A DNA stretch of 64,000 nt from Leucaena leucocephala (lineage: Eukaryota > Streptophyta > Magnoliopsida > Fabales > Fabaceae): NCBI GenBank assembly GCA_037074615.1, contig CM073551.1, forward strand, positions 18,661,750-18,725,749, written 5' to 3'. The notes under the pieces are model-generated. The model saw only the letters and a program-made list of their open reading frames with translations. It was not told where the DNA came from and did not search any database. Positions 35,388-47,387 of this stretch are shown in pieces. Each line of letters opens with the position of its first letter. Positions within the stretch are counted from its first letter, which is position 1. A program made the position numbers and the translations under genes.

Positions 35388-38300
35388 TCACCTGACCGGA
35401 ATTTGGAGCCTCTCATTGTCAACGTTATGGTGCATTTGGTTTTGCACAGCCTTAACTGAAGCTACTCTGGCGGCATTGGCAGCTCGGTTAGCTGCTGCCA
35501 CAGCTCTGTTCACTCTTTCATCTACTTTGGCCACATCGTAGGCTTTTTCTGCTGCTCGCCGTGCCTCCTGTTTGTTCAATAGAACCACAAAATCAGTTGT
35601 GAAAGTCAATAATAACTGGCATTAACGAGCAAAAGTTCATTACTCACTCTCTCAATGCCAATTCATATATCAATGTATAATATAAAATCTATCGCAAGAT
35701 ATACTACTATTCACAAGCTATGAATGCAACTTGTTCTACAAAAGTAAAATCACAGACTAATGACTCAATCTGTATAGCATTACCCGACCATATTCGCCGA
35801 ATGACACCAGGCAGGAATAAAATCACCCAGACTGATAATCTGGGCCATGTAGACGTGAAAGAAATTATTTTAAATCATTTTTTTTATTTAATTGTAACTA
35901 ACTGAGGAACATTTAAAAATAATTAAAAAGGGAAAAAGACTATGACCTGCACCGCATTGAGCACTTTGGAATGATTTACACCAACGGGAGACACAGGATA
36001 GGTGGGGTTCTGTGTACTTGGAACGTCAAGAATTCCATTTTGCCAGTAACCAGATTGGGTTTCTCCATTTCTAAATGTATACATTCCAAGCCCTTGCCTC
36101 TTACCCTCATGCCAGGCTCCTTCGTACCGATGCCCATTTGCAAAACGATATACCCCAAATCCATGCATCTTGTCAGCAAAGTACTCACCAGCATATGTGT
36201 CCCCATTTCTAATAATAAAAATGAATAAATTCCAACCAAATATTAGATAGATATAGATATGTGATTCAATTAAAAAGCAAAGCACTTTTGTGTATTACTT
36301 AAAAGAGTAGCGATCATACATCTACGAGTAATCATCATGAGATATTCAAGTGCAACTTGATGGAGTGCACTAGTACTTAACTAAATGCATGAACAGGATC
36401 CAACACACTCATGCTGACTAAAAGGAGTGAGTTGCGCAATCTTTTTAAGAGAAATTGGTGTCTATATGTTCAATCAAGTATCTAAAAAAGAACAATAATT
36501 GCTCATTTTGTTTTTGACATAGTAACGCTTTCCATAGAGGTAGACTACAACGAGAGAGAGAAAAATCATCACCAATTAACCCATTAAATACATTAAATCA
36601 CATAACATATTGCAAAAGACAGAGAATCCATCTAATTGACATAGGGCTATATTGGTGGAGTAAAAGGCTGAAGAGTTGTCTACAGAGATATACACTGCAT
36701 CATAATCACAAATATAACGAGCCCATAGGATAGCTGTGGGTCATTGCAATTAGAACTTAGTACTTCAATGGAAATCCTTTCAACTTAGGTCAGTTGCATT
36801 AAGTGATGATAAATTGAGTTATATAGAAGTTACATTCAAGTTTTGGGTTATATGCAATGACCTTTGAAACTGAACCAGAACGATGCATGACTAATTGTGC
36901 TAGCGAATCTTTTTCAAATTTACTCGTTCTGAAATCTTTGCGGATCCAATATTAAACCTTAATCAAGTGCAGTGCTAATCTTAGCTATCACTAGAACACA
37001 GAATATTTGGCAGAAAAAAAAAAATAGAACACAGAATATTACCATTACCAATAAGTAAGGATGACAAGGATGGGAATAATGGAAATGTAAAAAAGGGCAT
37101 TAAGGATGACAAGAAATTGATGACCCTCAATGTAAATTATTTAATATAAAAGGGCATTAATTATGACCCTTCTTTGCAACTTTATAGAACTTACTTATCA
37201 AAATCCAAGCTTTTAAAACTAGATCAATTTAAAAATGTATTCCATTTTCGTATCATTTTAACTACTTCACACTAATTTCTTTTTATCCCGATAGAGTAAT
37301 TAGAGTTATGAATACTCTCTATTTAGGACTCTTGAGATTAGGTGTGTGTATTTATTTGTATATACGATTCTCGTTCTATGTTACGTTTGGTGGTTGGGAA
37401 AATATATCTGAGATGACCGTGTTGCCCCGACTGAGGTAAGTTTTGACTTTTGGAAAACAGGCCTACTGAATGCCATGATGGCGCTATCTGTCTCTTCATG
37501 TATGGTTTTATTTATTCGTTTTACTACTATTTTATTTGTGATTAGCTTTAATTGTGGCGTAGCTTTTTATTTGCTATGAGCGAGGGAAGGAAAAAAAGGA
37601 GCGATATGAAGAAAAAATATACCATGCTTAGCCACAATACAGAACTATAACAATAATTTCAACCACTGCCTCTTTTATTTGTTTTTTTCTTTTAATTCAA
37701 AGGTGGCAATATTCCCTGTCCAATATTATACCCAAACACCTTATTTAATTCCACAAATACCCCCACACCTTCACATGCATGTACATAAAATAAGTTCAGC
37801 CAGCAAAAGTTAATCCTCTTAATAAAAGTTATCTTATAACCCACACCCTTGTTAATGGATAATCTATAAATACCTCTATAAGAACTTTACGTGTGGAGAC
37901 ATGCCCAAATCTTACTGAGTTTTCTAGACCCAACTAAACAAAACTTTTTGATCACAAACAATAAACCTACTTTATATTGGAGATGATGAGATCATAGGAC
38001 CATTAGACCTGGTGACAACCCCAATCCTGATGTTTCTAATGATAAACTTGACTTGGCAACGAAAAACTTCAGAGAGTGAAGATAAGCATCACTGTTTGTC
38101 TCGATCATAGAACAGTTGAAGCAAATAAATTGTGAAAATGGGACATTTATTGAGACGTTACCATTACCAATAAGTAAGGATGACAAGGATGGGAATAATG
38201 GAAATGTAAAAACAGTCAAGAAATTATTTGATGTTACTCAGAACATAATTATACGGACAGAGGACAGCCTTTCCTTTCCTCAATCTCTGCTTTCCTCCAT

Positions 38301-41030
38301 TTCCTCTAAAAGGTGGTCAACAAAACAGACATGGCACTAGCAATCCCTTAGAAGCTGACCTGCTTTGTTTTTCATCCATCATTCTTTTCATCTCTTACTC
38401 TGTAGATTTCAATCTTCATCTATATCCCCTCCCCCAATGGAAAACTCCAGCCAAACCAAACCCCCTTTTTCATTGCCATATGATCATCATTGAGTCAAAA
38501 GAAGGTTCCCTTTGGATTTCTTTCTTTCAACATTTTGTTTCAGTGTGGTAATATATGTGATTCCCCCTCGCTGACCACTGTCCATGCTTAGGATGAAATT
38601 GCTTGTAAAACAGCACTGTTTTACGTTTTCTTTCTTCCTGGGTTATCAAACATTCTGCCGAAGCATTATGAATTTCATATTCAAAGCTCATTCATGATTC
38701 ATCCCTAAAGGATGTCCTTTGGATTGAATTTCTTGCAGCATTTCGTTGTTAGCCTAGGTATAAGGATTACCAGGCATTAGATTAAAGAGTCAGTTGAAAT
38801 GCTCTTCCCTAATGACAGTATATATTTATTTCCACTATAGATATTTACTGGGTGTCTATCACGGTCTCCCACCTTTCTTCCTCATACATCGATATTTCAA
38901 ATACTCAAAGGAAGAATCAACCCCATGGTTCTTTTATAGATTATTCACATTCTTTTATCCAGTTCTCCAATAGACAAACACTTTATTTTTGTTAGACAAG
39001 GTATAGTGTTCACTATCTCCTTCCCTTTTGAAACATCCTTGGCTATATCTTTATATCTTTTCAATCCAAACAGTTTCCAAAAGGCCATCCATTGAACTAG
39101 AGGACGGGAAAGAGAAAGAAAATATGAGGCTGGTGGAGAAAAAGTGAGAACCAAATGCAGGGCGAGGGAAAAAAACTTGTGGACTTATGATTAAGAGAAG
39201 AAGATAGATTAGAGATGGGAGAGAAAGTGTTAAAAGTGAAGTGAACACACTATTAGTGTCAAAGTTGGTTTATATACCACATATGCTCTGCTAGTCGACT
39301 CTGAAACTATTTGTCTAATGTCTCTTCACTTGTAGAATGTCTTCTCACATAACAATGTCCCGTTGATTCATTTATTTATCCCAGTCATGTAAGGCGAGAA
39401 TCAAAATAGTGAAATAACAACCATTTTCCATATATTCTACTTCATCCTTAATTTATACTACAATGTTGTTCCTTCCATTTGATTCCAGTTCTACTTAACT
39501 CAACAAGTTGTGAGGCAATAGTTTTCTTCCATTTAATTCAGCTTCTAGGTATCACAATATGTTCTGAAACAATTTTCTAAAAGTGCCTTCTGTAATCAGA
39601 CATGCTTGTTACTTGTAGATTCAATATGTGGAATATTCATGCACTTTGCATGAACAAGGATTCCTCAGCCAATTATACGCATATGCTAACTTATTTTACT
39701 AAATAAAGCAGGAATCACGCATTGATTGGAACTTGCAAGACAATAAGATATGATGCAATAGACACGTGTTTCAGAGTCTTCACAGAATAGGCCACAAGCT
39801 CTTTATTTCTGCATACTTTGTCTTCTTTCGAAAGGAACAGCAGCAATTGTACTACCTCTGGGCCTATTTATAAGAAACAAGTTATAGTTAAATTGTTTCT
39901 TATAATTAGGCACGGAGGCAGTACTATAATCAAGCTAAACAAAGCAGAAAGAAACTAAATTTGTAACAGTTTATAAGAACTCTATATATCATAATCAGAA
40001 GTCCATGTAATCCCTTGTTTAAATCTTACCTGAAATGGTAGTGGCCAAGCCCATGCTTCACGCCCCATTTGAATTCCCCAACATATCGGCTCCCATCCTC
40101 ACAAGTGTGAACTCCACAACCATGACTCTGTCCATTGGACCATTCCCCAGCATAGACATCTCCTGTATAAAACCTGTACACTCCAAAACCTTGTCTAAGG
40201 CCTTGCCTATACTGCCCACGATAGCGACTACCCCTTGCCCATGTTTCTACTCCATATCCATCATACTGACCATCAACCCAATCACCTTCATACCTCCCAC
40301 TCATATTATAGTAATACACTCCACTTCCAGAACACTTCCCCTTATGAAACTCCCCCTCGTAGACGTCGCCGTTGCTGTAGACCTGAACCCAACATCCCGA
40401 ATTCACTCTTTTCTCCGACTTTTGACGCGACCCAATCGTCCAAAACACGGGCAAAGAAGACCTAGATTTGGCTGAAGACGATTTCAACTTAATTGGGAAC
40501 GAGCGGGAAAGAAACAGGCGAATAGATGGTAGACGAGGAAGAGCAAGATTGAGCGAGAATAAGAGCGCACAGGAGAAGGCAAACGCGGAGAGGAAATCGA
40601 GAATGAACGAATGACTAGGATGAGAGAGAAGGAAGTAAAAGAACGGAAGAGACAACAACAAGACAACTCGGAGATGAACTCGAAGGCGGCGAACGTGCTT
40701 AAGGCGGCGGAGGAGTCGAAACGCAGCGCTTCGTGCGGCGATTGAGATAGAAACAAAAGAAGACGATTGGGGGGACTTGAATTGAGGGTTTGTGGCCGTG
40801 GGGAATCGGTACAAGGTAGGAGATTTTGAGAGAGACGACGATGCTTGGGTCAAAAGGGGTCTTTTGTAGGGCGCAGTAGAAGATTGAATTTGAGGATTGT
40901 TGTTGAGGAATTGAGCGAAAAGTTGGTGGGGTTGATGATGGTGTTTCTGGTGAACCAAAGAAGGATTGAAATCGAAAGAAATGCCGATGCTTTCTTTACC
41001 GATCTGAACTTCAGATTTCTTCTGATGCAT
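35388..41030 (-). CDS. MORN-repeat membrane-anchored protein
   Basis: Three exons on the minus strand: 41030-40030, 36208-35947 and 35567-35388, in phase, 480 residues. The start MHQKKSEVQIGKES matches what I remember of plant homologues; an in-frame ATG seven codons upstream (41051) is possible. Order of parts: Ser/Gln/His-rich N-terminus; Arg-rich stretch (about residues 105-118); two hydrophobic segments (LLLSLPFFYFLL and ILDFLSAFAFSCALLFSL); then seven MORN repeats of the YEGEWxxGxxxGxGVxxx type (YEGDWVDGQYDGYGVETW, YAGEYFADKMHGFGVYRF and others) plus a degenerate eighth; and an Ala/Arg-rich helical tail (ARRAAEKAYDVAKVDERVN). MORN repeats in plants bind lipids and membranes; the exact role of this family is not known to me. 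Intron 1 is 3.8 kb and carries copied DNA (see the duplications). No lesion seen. Confidence 0.92.
37041..37093 (+). repeat. 53-bp repeat, copy 1
   Basis: Begins ACCATTACCAATAAGTAAGG and is identical to 38160-38212. Confidence 0.9.
37779..38159 (+). repeat. 376-bp duplicated segment, copy 2 (in MORN intron 1)
   Basis: Same sequence as 34707-35082 with a 5-bp insertion (CGTGT) near 37889. It is followed without a gap by the second copy of the 53-bp repeat. Confidence 0.92.
38160..38212 (+). repeat. 53-bp repeat, copy 2
   Basis: Identical to 37041-37093 and abutting the 376-bp copy, so two sequences from different places are joined end to end. Confidence 0.9.
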
Positions 41031-42305
41031 TACATCACAAAAATGATCCAATTCGCTACCTCTGTGAAATCCAAAATTGCTACCTTTCTCTCTCTAAGTT
41101 TCTTCTTGATGTATGGTAGGAATTAGCGAGTGTGTGTCGGGAAATCAATGGAGTGTGCGTGAGAGAAGTTTATGGGAAGCAAAAGCAATTGCGAAAGAGA
41201 AGAGACCAAGTTGAAGGAAGAGAGAAACGAGTGAGAGGGGAGATAGAAAGCGTCAAAGTGGGAATGAACCGGCTCTCGCGAGGGATTACTATGAATTTTA
41301 CAATTTGAAATTATTGAATTTGAAACTAAATACCTCTTGACGTTAACTACAAAGTGCCTTGACTATCAAGAAAAATTAATTATTAATTTAATTTAAATAA
41401 ATCAATTTGTCATTCTTTATAGTTTGTTTTTTTTCATTCTGTTGCTATCATTCTCTTGTAGAGAGGCATAGTCTTAATCTTGTATCATTAAAAAAATGAT
41501 TTCGTATAATATAGTTAAAATATCCCGCTAAAAAAATTAGAATAATTTTTTGTAGTTTTGTTTGATTTTGATTGATCTTTATTACTTAAAAAAGTTTATT
41601 ACAATTTTCAATTGTTCATTTTAATTCGTATTGATAAAATTTTATGAGAATGTGTCAAATTTAATAATATAATTATTTATATGTTACTTTTACTCTGGTA
41701 TGAATATTTTAGAGTAAAACAAACATATAATTTTTTCCCATATTCTATTATTGTTGTTGTAATTTTTGTGGACATAGACTTTGTCCCTCCATAATTATTT
41801 TTTGAAGAATCAGCCTCCATTAATTATAGTGTATTCAATTTTGAATTCTTTTTGCGTGTCGACAAGCCGTCCGTTGCTTATGTGTAGTTGTATGTTTTTT
41901 TTTTCAGAATACTCTAATAATTTTTTTTAATTTTCTCTCTCTTTCTCTTACTTAATATTATTGAGAGAATATTAATATAAATAATTTAAAAAATTAATAA
42001 ATAAATTAAATATATTTTATATTTAAAATTAAAATTAATTTTTAATTACGGCTTAGATTAAGAACTAGAGCAGTATTTTTTATATGGTCCAACTTTGTGT
42101 GCATTGTTGCTTTGGCCCACATAAGCATTCAATCATGGGAGTCCATTCAGATTTATCTTTATAAGTCCAGTAGACATTGCAAGCCCAAAATCAATTTCTT
42201 CAATACACAGAAAAAATCTCTTTTTTTTATATGCCTTCGGCTCAATTTAATTTGCAAACAATTCATGATTTCATCAGGAATTAGCTTTAATGTTATTTCA
42301 AATTT
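41031..42305. other. MORN gene upstream region and spacer
   Basis: 41031-41290 is purine-rich on the plus strand (CT-rich on the gene strand), consistent with a TATA-less leader. Beyond it the DNA is AT-rich with no recognised gene; the frame at 42097-42528 runs through a SINE remnant and is not supported. Confidence 0.5.
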
Positions 42306-42322
42306 AAATTTGGTGTCATCAA

Positions 42323-42397
42323 TAGCCAAGTACGTGATGGGGGTCGAATCCAGATATAGTCGGAATAAAACTCCTGTGAACCAGTGGGCAACAAAAA
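42323..42397 (+). mobile_element. SINE family 1, copy 4 (5'-truncated)
   Basis: Only the last 75 bp of the SINE are present (GGGTCGAATCCAGATATAGT to GTGGGCAACAAAAAAAA). Both sides carry the 17-bp duplication AAATTTGGTGTCATCAA (42306-42322 and 42398-42414), so the copy was truncated when it integrated and was not trimmed later. Confidence 0.92.
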
Positions 42398-42414
42398 AAA
42401 TTTGGTGTCATCAA

Positions 42415-42759
42415 CTGACTTATTTCATACGAAAACGAATTTCACGAAATTTTTATAACATTGGTTCCTCTTTCTTAGTGATATCTCAAAAGCAAACACA
42501 ACAACTACATTTTCCCAATGTCTTATAAGTTTTTCAATATAAGTATTTGAGTACTTTTGTTTTTGTAGAAAAATACTTTTAAAAATGCAAGTAAATATTT
42601 TAGTGAAGTTTTTTTTATAATAATATTTGAATAAAGCTTGATTCTATTTGCATAAAACTTAGTGTTTTTAAAATTTAAGGCTTAAGGTCATGTTGGATGT
42701 GGGATCTCTTCCTTTATGGAAAAAGGAATAATATTTAAAACTTAGTTTTGTCTCCTTTA
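42415..42759. other. AT-rich spacer between two SINE insertions
   Basis: No gene or additional element recognised. Confidence 0.5.
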
Positions 42760-42767
42760 ACTAATAT

Positions 42768-42949
42768 TTTTTTATAAAAAAAGGTTTAGTTGGATCTGGC
42801 ATTAGTCCCCCACTGAAATTAGGTACAGCCCAAGGCTCAGAGAGTATTTATAAAAAATTTACGAGATCGTTTATCAAATGAGCTCTCACAACAGCAGTAA
42901 AAATCAAACTCACATTCTTATAAAAATAAATTTATTTTTTATTATCTGT
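42768..42949 (-). mobile_element. SINE family 2, copy 2
   Basis: Minus-oriented copy with GAGTTTGATTTTTACTGC, ACGATCTCGTAAA, TATAAATACTCTCTGAGCC and a T-rich 3' end, flanked by ACTAATAT (42760-42767 and 42950-42957). Confidence 0.75.
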
Positions 42950-42957
42950 ACTAATAT

Positions 42958-43449
42958 ATTTAAAACTCGGGGCTCTTGCAACAATGGCTTCCTTCGAAAT
43001 TGAAACGCTTTCATCAATGGGCCTAAGCCCAATTTAATTATTATTTCAGAAACGCAGTGCTCTAACGCCTTAAGGTTCGGTTTACTTCTTCCCTTTCAAG
43101 ATGTGGTGAAGATGATACCAAGTATTGGTAGATCAAGAGGAATTGTTGCTGCTTTAAATACTAATTCGATACGTGTTGGGGGTATGTGGCGATATATATA
43201 ATTAATTTAATTATATATATTGATGTAATCAATTATTATATTGAAGATATGATTAATCAATATTATATCGATATATTGTATGTGGCAACAAACAATCATG
43301 TTTGTATATTTCTTTTGATGAGAAAGCAAAAGTATTTTATTGTGAACAGAGTTTTTCTTTCCCCTAATAATTTTGATTTTTTTCCCAGCATGAATTATGT
43401 GGGATTTGTTTAAAATTATCTGGGTCCCAACGCCCAAAAACTTTATTCA
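42958..43449. other. Spacer, nothing recognised
   Basis: Contains a GGGCCTAAGCCCA palindrome near 43018 and AT-rich DNA. Overlapping short frames near 43186-43437 are low-complexity. Confidence 0.45.
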
Positions 43450-43464
43450 ACCAAGTCAAAACAA

Positions 43465-43978
43465 TCCAATTAATGACTAGGTGAGGTGGCAGATGACTAG
43501 GACTAGTGATAACGTGTTAGGTGAGGTCAATGATGACAAGGACTAGGTGAAGACGGGGACGTTGAGGTGTCAGGTGAATGGGACAATGACTAGGATGGGA
43601 GATAATTAGGTTTGGGGAAGACGTGTATGCTAAGGTGTCAAGTGACTTAAATGATGACAAGGACTTGTCATTGAGGTGTCAGGTGACTATGATGACGACT
43701 AGGAAAAGGTAATGACGTGTTGGTTGAGGTAACATGTGAATGGAAGATGACGTGTTGAGTGAGGTGGCAAGTGACTAGGATGGTGCTAGGACTAAGGGAT
43801 GACATGTCCACTGATGTGACAGGCTGACTAAGATGGTGACTAGACGTGTCCACTGATGTGACAGGATGACTAGGATGGTAGCTAGGACTGGGGGATGATG
43901 TGTCCATTGAGGTGATAGGCTAACTAGGATGATGTCTAGAATTGGTGGATGATGTGTCAAATGAGGTGGCAGGCTAAT
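43465..43978. repeat. Minisatellite rich in TGACTAGGATGG and GACGTG
   Basis: Diverged tandem units of roughly 55-65 bp built from TGACTAGGATGGTGACTAGG, GACGTGTYCACTGATGTGACAGG and GAGGTGTCAGGTGA. They are clearest at 43790-43960. The sequence is GC-richer than its surroundings. The His/Ser-Pro-rich minus frames are the repeat. Confidence 0.85.
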
Positions 43979-44340
43979 TTTATTTAATAATACATGTTTG
44001 AGTTATGAATTTTAAAAAGTTAGCCGAAAATTTAAGAGTTAACGAAAGAATCAATTTTTTGAGTTTCAAAGTTTTCGATTCTATACGAGTTTGTAATGGC
44101 CAAGAGTGGTTTCCAAAATGTCTCTAACGGTCTTATTATGTGTAAAATTAAAGTAAGATGTATCATTAATCATGTAAAGAGAACCACCAATAAGCACTCG
44201 ATTAATCAAATAAGTAAGTTGTCTCAAATAACATAAATTTTAGAAGCCCTCAAGAGAGAGAGAGATGCAGAATAATATTTTATTTAGTTGTGACTAAGTG
44301 CTAGGAATTATCTATAAGCTTCCTGCACATTATTAACCAC

Positions 44341-44368
44341 TTGTTATATATATATATATATATATAAA
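44341..44368. repeat. (TA)n microsatellite
   Basis: Pure TA run next to the 3' remainder of Kunitz pseudogene 1. Confidence 0.8.
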
Positions 44369-44397
44369 TAGTCTATTACACTTGAGAAACTTGAGAT

Positions 44398-44847
44398 TAG
44401 GGGTGAAAACAAGCCAGGTGGCCTGTGGCCTGGCCTGCATTTGGCCTGACCTGTTTTAAAAACTACACAGGCCCAAGCCTATATAGAAGCTTGTTTTATT
44501 TAATAGGTCAGGCTCAGTCTCTGTAAGAAGCCTGTCAAGCCTGTTAGGCGACCTGGGCCTATTAGAGGGCCTGTAGTTTTTTAAAATATAATATACAAAA
44601 AAATCTATTAGAGGGCCTGTTTTGGGGCCTGTTACGGAGGCCTGTTGTGGGGCCTGTTACGGAAGCCTGTTATGAAGGTTTGCAAATATAATTATAAAAC
44701 AGGCTCTTTTAACAGGCTTCAGGCCAGGTCAAACATATTAACAGGTCAGGTTTATGTGAGAAAATTAGCCTACAACAGGCTACAGGCCAAGTTTAGGTTA
44801 GATTATTACATAACAGGCCTGGCCTGACTAACCTGTTTCTACCCCTA
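44398..44847. mobile_element. hAT-type MITE inside Kunitz 1
   Basis: 450 bp with inverted ends TAGGGGTGAAAACA (left) and, reversed, TAGGGGTAGAAACA (right), and 8-bp flanks CTTGAGAT (44390-44397) and TTTGAGAT (44848-44855), one mismatch. The interior is many copies of AGGCCTGTT and its complement, giving a palindromic GC-rich body. No transposase. TAGGGG ends with 8-bp duplications are typical of the hAT superfamily. Confidence 0.88.
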
Positions 44848-45424
44848 TTTGAGATGATTTAGCTTTAACGAACACAACAACCACAGGTTGATCATCGGTT
44901 ATAACCAAACGCCTGTTTCCTTGATCTTCCCTGGAAATGCCAAGATCTGCACAAGACTCACAATTTATGGGACAGAACACGATCTTATAGGCCATGCTAG
45001 TAACTTCTTTGATTCTGGAACCTTTCCCTTGAGAGTGTTTTCGCTTTTCACAGACTTGATCCCATCGTCTCCAACAATATTCCAGTTTGAGAGCAAAGGA
45101 ACACTGCTTGGTACTTTCCACTCAACAGAGAAGAAGTCCACATCAGCGTTCGTTGGGAGGAATCTAACTTTTTATTTGTTAAATATTTTCCATGGCAAGC
45201 CATTGTCAACTTCAGAGGGTGATTGCACAACACTAAGAGGGCAAGTTTCGTTTCCCGTCTTGGCAAGCTCCAAGCCACCACCAAATGCCCATATATGCGG
45301 AAGGATGTAGTATTTGCAGCCATTGTTAACGATGTCACCAAATGTCGACAAATTGGGCTTTCGCTGAAGAGGCGATGATGATGAATGCAAAGAGAAACAA
45401 GAGAGTAAACAAGGAAGGCTTCAT

Positions 45425-45756
45425 TGTTGCAAGGACTTTCTTTTAATGTGATGTATGTCGTTGTGTGGAAACTGGAGAGGCGAAGGGATCTATTTATAGA
45501 ACTATTTATATAAGTTTAGGTATTCAATAATTGAAGGAAGACAAAAATGTATGAATAAGATAATCAATAGTTGGGAGAGACGTGTGAAAATATATCCTAT
45601 AAGTTTCATGTTGAATATATAAGTTTGATTTATATCAATTCAGCATGACGGCATCCCTTTTTTTTATTCAAGAAAAGAAAATTTAGGTTAAGGTAGGCTT
45701 TTGAATAACACTTGTTGGCCTGTAGCACTTTAATTACGTTAAGGGAAACTTTAATT
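45425..45756. other. Kunitz 1 promoter side and spacer
   Basis: 45425-45520 holds the leader and TATA-like repeats (ATTTATAGAACTATTTATAT on the plus strand). The rest is spacer. Confidence 0.5.
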
Positions 45757-46588
45757 TATGTCCCGTTTGATAGTATGGAATTGAGAAGGAGTAGAAATGG
45801 AAGTAAAACTCAACTCGTTAGATGTTTGGTGTACATAATCCTATTTCCTAAACGAACTTACTTCCACCAAAATTGATGGAACCCTATATTTTTTGTTTTT
45901 ACAATCCTACCCTAACTAATTTTATTTTTTGACAACTTTACCCGTTTCATTTTCTTTACCTAAACCCTCAGTTGTCTCTACCATATACTGTCACCTTCCC
46001 CTTCTTCTGCAGCCACCAGCCTCATACCTATCATTTGCCATTGTCCTCATCTCCAAAGACGGCCATGGCAATGACAAGGACATTGCGATGGCAAGGAGGA
46101 TATGTTGCCGTGCAAGTCGTGTCGTCAACTTCATTCCTTCTCCTTGCCATCTCATATTTCTCTTCCCTCTTTTCCTCGTTGCTAGCTTTCTATTTGACCC
46201 GCTCCTCTTCGATCTTTGGTGCTGTGGCCCATCAAGTTGGATGGGTTTTCGATTATATTCATGATAGGGCAGATTTTTTTTTTTTCACGGTTATTGACGA
46301 TTTGTTATGTTTTTTTTGGTTTTTCAAGTTTGATTTTCTATAATATTGCCGGTGATGGTTTTGTAGAGGTGATGGATGGAGATATAGTTTTTTCTTGGAA
46401 GAACATTCTAGTAATTTCATATTATAAATATATTTATTAATTAAAATTTATAAAACACTTTCATAGCATAGCAAATATGTTTTTAAATCTCACTTCAGTC
46501 GTATTTTTTATTTTTATTTCTACTTCTATTTTATTTTTATTTTTATAAAAAATTATTCTATCGTATCAAACAAGGCATAAGGTTCCCC
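45757..46588. mobile_element. Element with long imperfect terminal inverted repeats
   Basis: The left end TTATGTCCCGTTTGATAGTA and the reversed right end TTATGCCTTGTTTGATACGA match, and both continue into GAAT/AGAAGTAGAAAT-like sequence. The interior has overlapping unrecognised frames (45929-46343) and no known transposase. The flanking duplication is unclear, so the superfamily is not assigned. Confidence 0.55.
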
Positions 46589-47371
46589 TTAGAATCCCTT
46601 GATAAAAGGAACATAACAAACATTTTTCATATGCAACATTACAATTTATATTTTTATATTTTCATTTTATCCTATTGGGTGTGCCCTTGAAATAGCTTCT
46701 AACTTTAATTATAATACAATTTCATATGCAACATTACCATTTATATTTTTATTTTATTTCACGTGGATAAAATAAAATGATCAAACCGATAACAATTTCG
46801 CAGGTCACAATCTGTAATACGAGTAATAAACAATTTTAATACATGGCACCTTTACTTATTAAAAAGTTCAAATGGCCAAAAGGGATCGATAACATTTGTC
46901 GTATATACAAGTCCTATGCCGAATGTTTATTCTGCGGAATGCCAGAAACGAGATTGTCATTTTCCTTCCTTTTTATCCCCTCAACATTTAACATACAAAG
47001 TAAAAATGTTTGAGTAAATTTAATTATTAAAATAAGCGCATCAGATTAAACATTGGGAAATGCAAATATTAGGCGTGTGCAGGGCGTTTTAATGCACAAG
47101 ATTGTTATTAACAGTGAAAATGTGGGGTATAGTTTGACTAGTATATCTCTAGTTTAAGTTTATAGGACCATCTATATTTTTATGTTCTAAGTATTATTAG
47201 TCTAGGTTTAGGTTTAATGGATTCAACCAATTGTCTTGATTTAATTTTTAGACATCACTAAGTTAGAGGAACTGATGTTATAAAAAAAATTCGTGGAATT
47301 CCTTTTTGTATGAAATAAGTCAATTATTAATGATAACAACACATTCAAATTTTATTAACATTAAAAATTTA
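46589..47371. other. Intergenic, nothing recognised
   Basis: AT-rich spacer; a short internal duplication of ATTTCATATGCAACATTACMATTTAT (partial, near 46625 and 46720) is all I see. Confidence 0.45.
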
Positions 47372-47387
47372 AAACTAATTCCAGATT

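Larger units (their letters stand above)
36209..40029 (-). other. Large intron 1 of the MORN gene
   Basis: 3821-bp intron separating MORN repeats 1-5 from 6-8. It holds the second copy of the 376-bp duplication and both copies of a 53-bp repeat. Otherwise AT-rich with no recognised gene; short frames at 38116-38340 and 38945-39248 are not supported. Confidence 0.75.
44310..45424 (-). pseudogene. Kunitz inhibitor 1, frameshifted and split by a hAT element
   Basis: Minus-strand intronless Kunitz-type (STI/miraculin-like) protease-inhibitor gene. It starts at 45424 with MKPSLFTLLFLFAFIIIASS, a signal peptide for the secretory pathway. The frame breaks soon after KAQFVD, continues in other frames (YYILPHIWAFGGGLELAKTG, NETCPLSVVQSPSEVDNGLP), meets a stop after ENI(F)NK, and resumes at AYKIVFCPINCESCADLGIS and NRRLVITDDQPVVVV to KAKSSQ. 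There a hAT element (44398-44847) is inserted. The 3' remainder, 44310-44389, reads QVVNNV(Q)EA with the stop codon lost. The TATA region CTATAAATAG lies about 60 bp upstream of the start on the gene strand. Confidence 0.88.

Noticed and set aside
38116..38340. Frame MKQINCENGTFIET shared with 35039-35341
   Set aside because: Shared only because the DNA is duplicated; the two frames diverge at the duplication edge, and there is no family match.
40035..40475. Plus-strand 146-codon frame
   Set aside because: Antisense shadow of MORN exon 1; the minus-strand reading has clear MORN repeats and splice sites.
43668..43960. His/Ser/Pro-rich minus-strand frames
   Set aside because: Translations of the minisatellite.
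43465..43978. CRISPR-like array
   Set aside because: Units are diverged tandem repeats without identical repeats and unique spacers, in a plant nuclear context.
45972..46343. Possible 123-residue protein
   Set aside because: Lies inside the inverted-repeat element, is not recognised, and overlaps another frame of similar quality; kept only as a finding.
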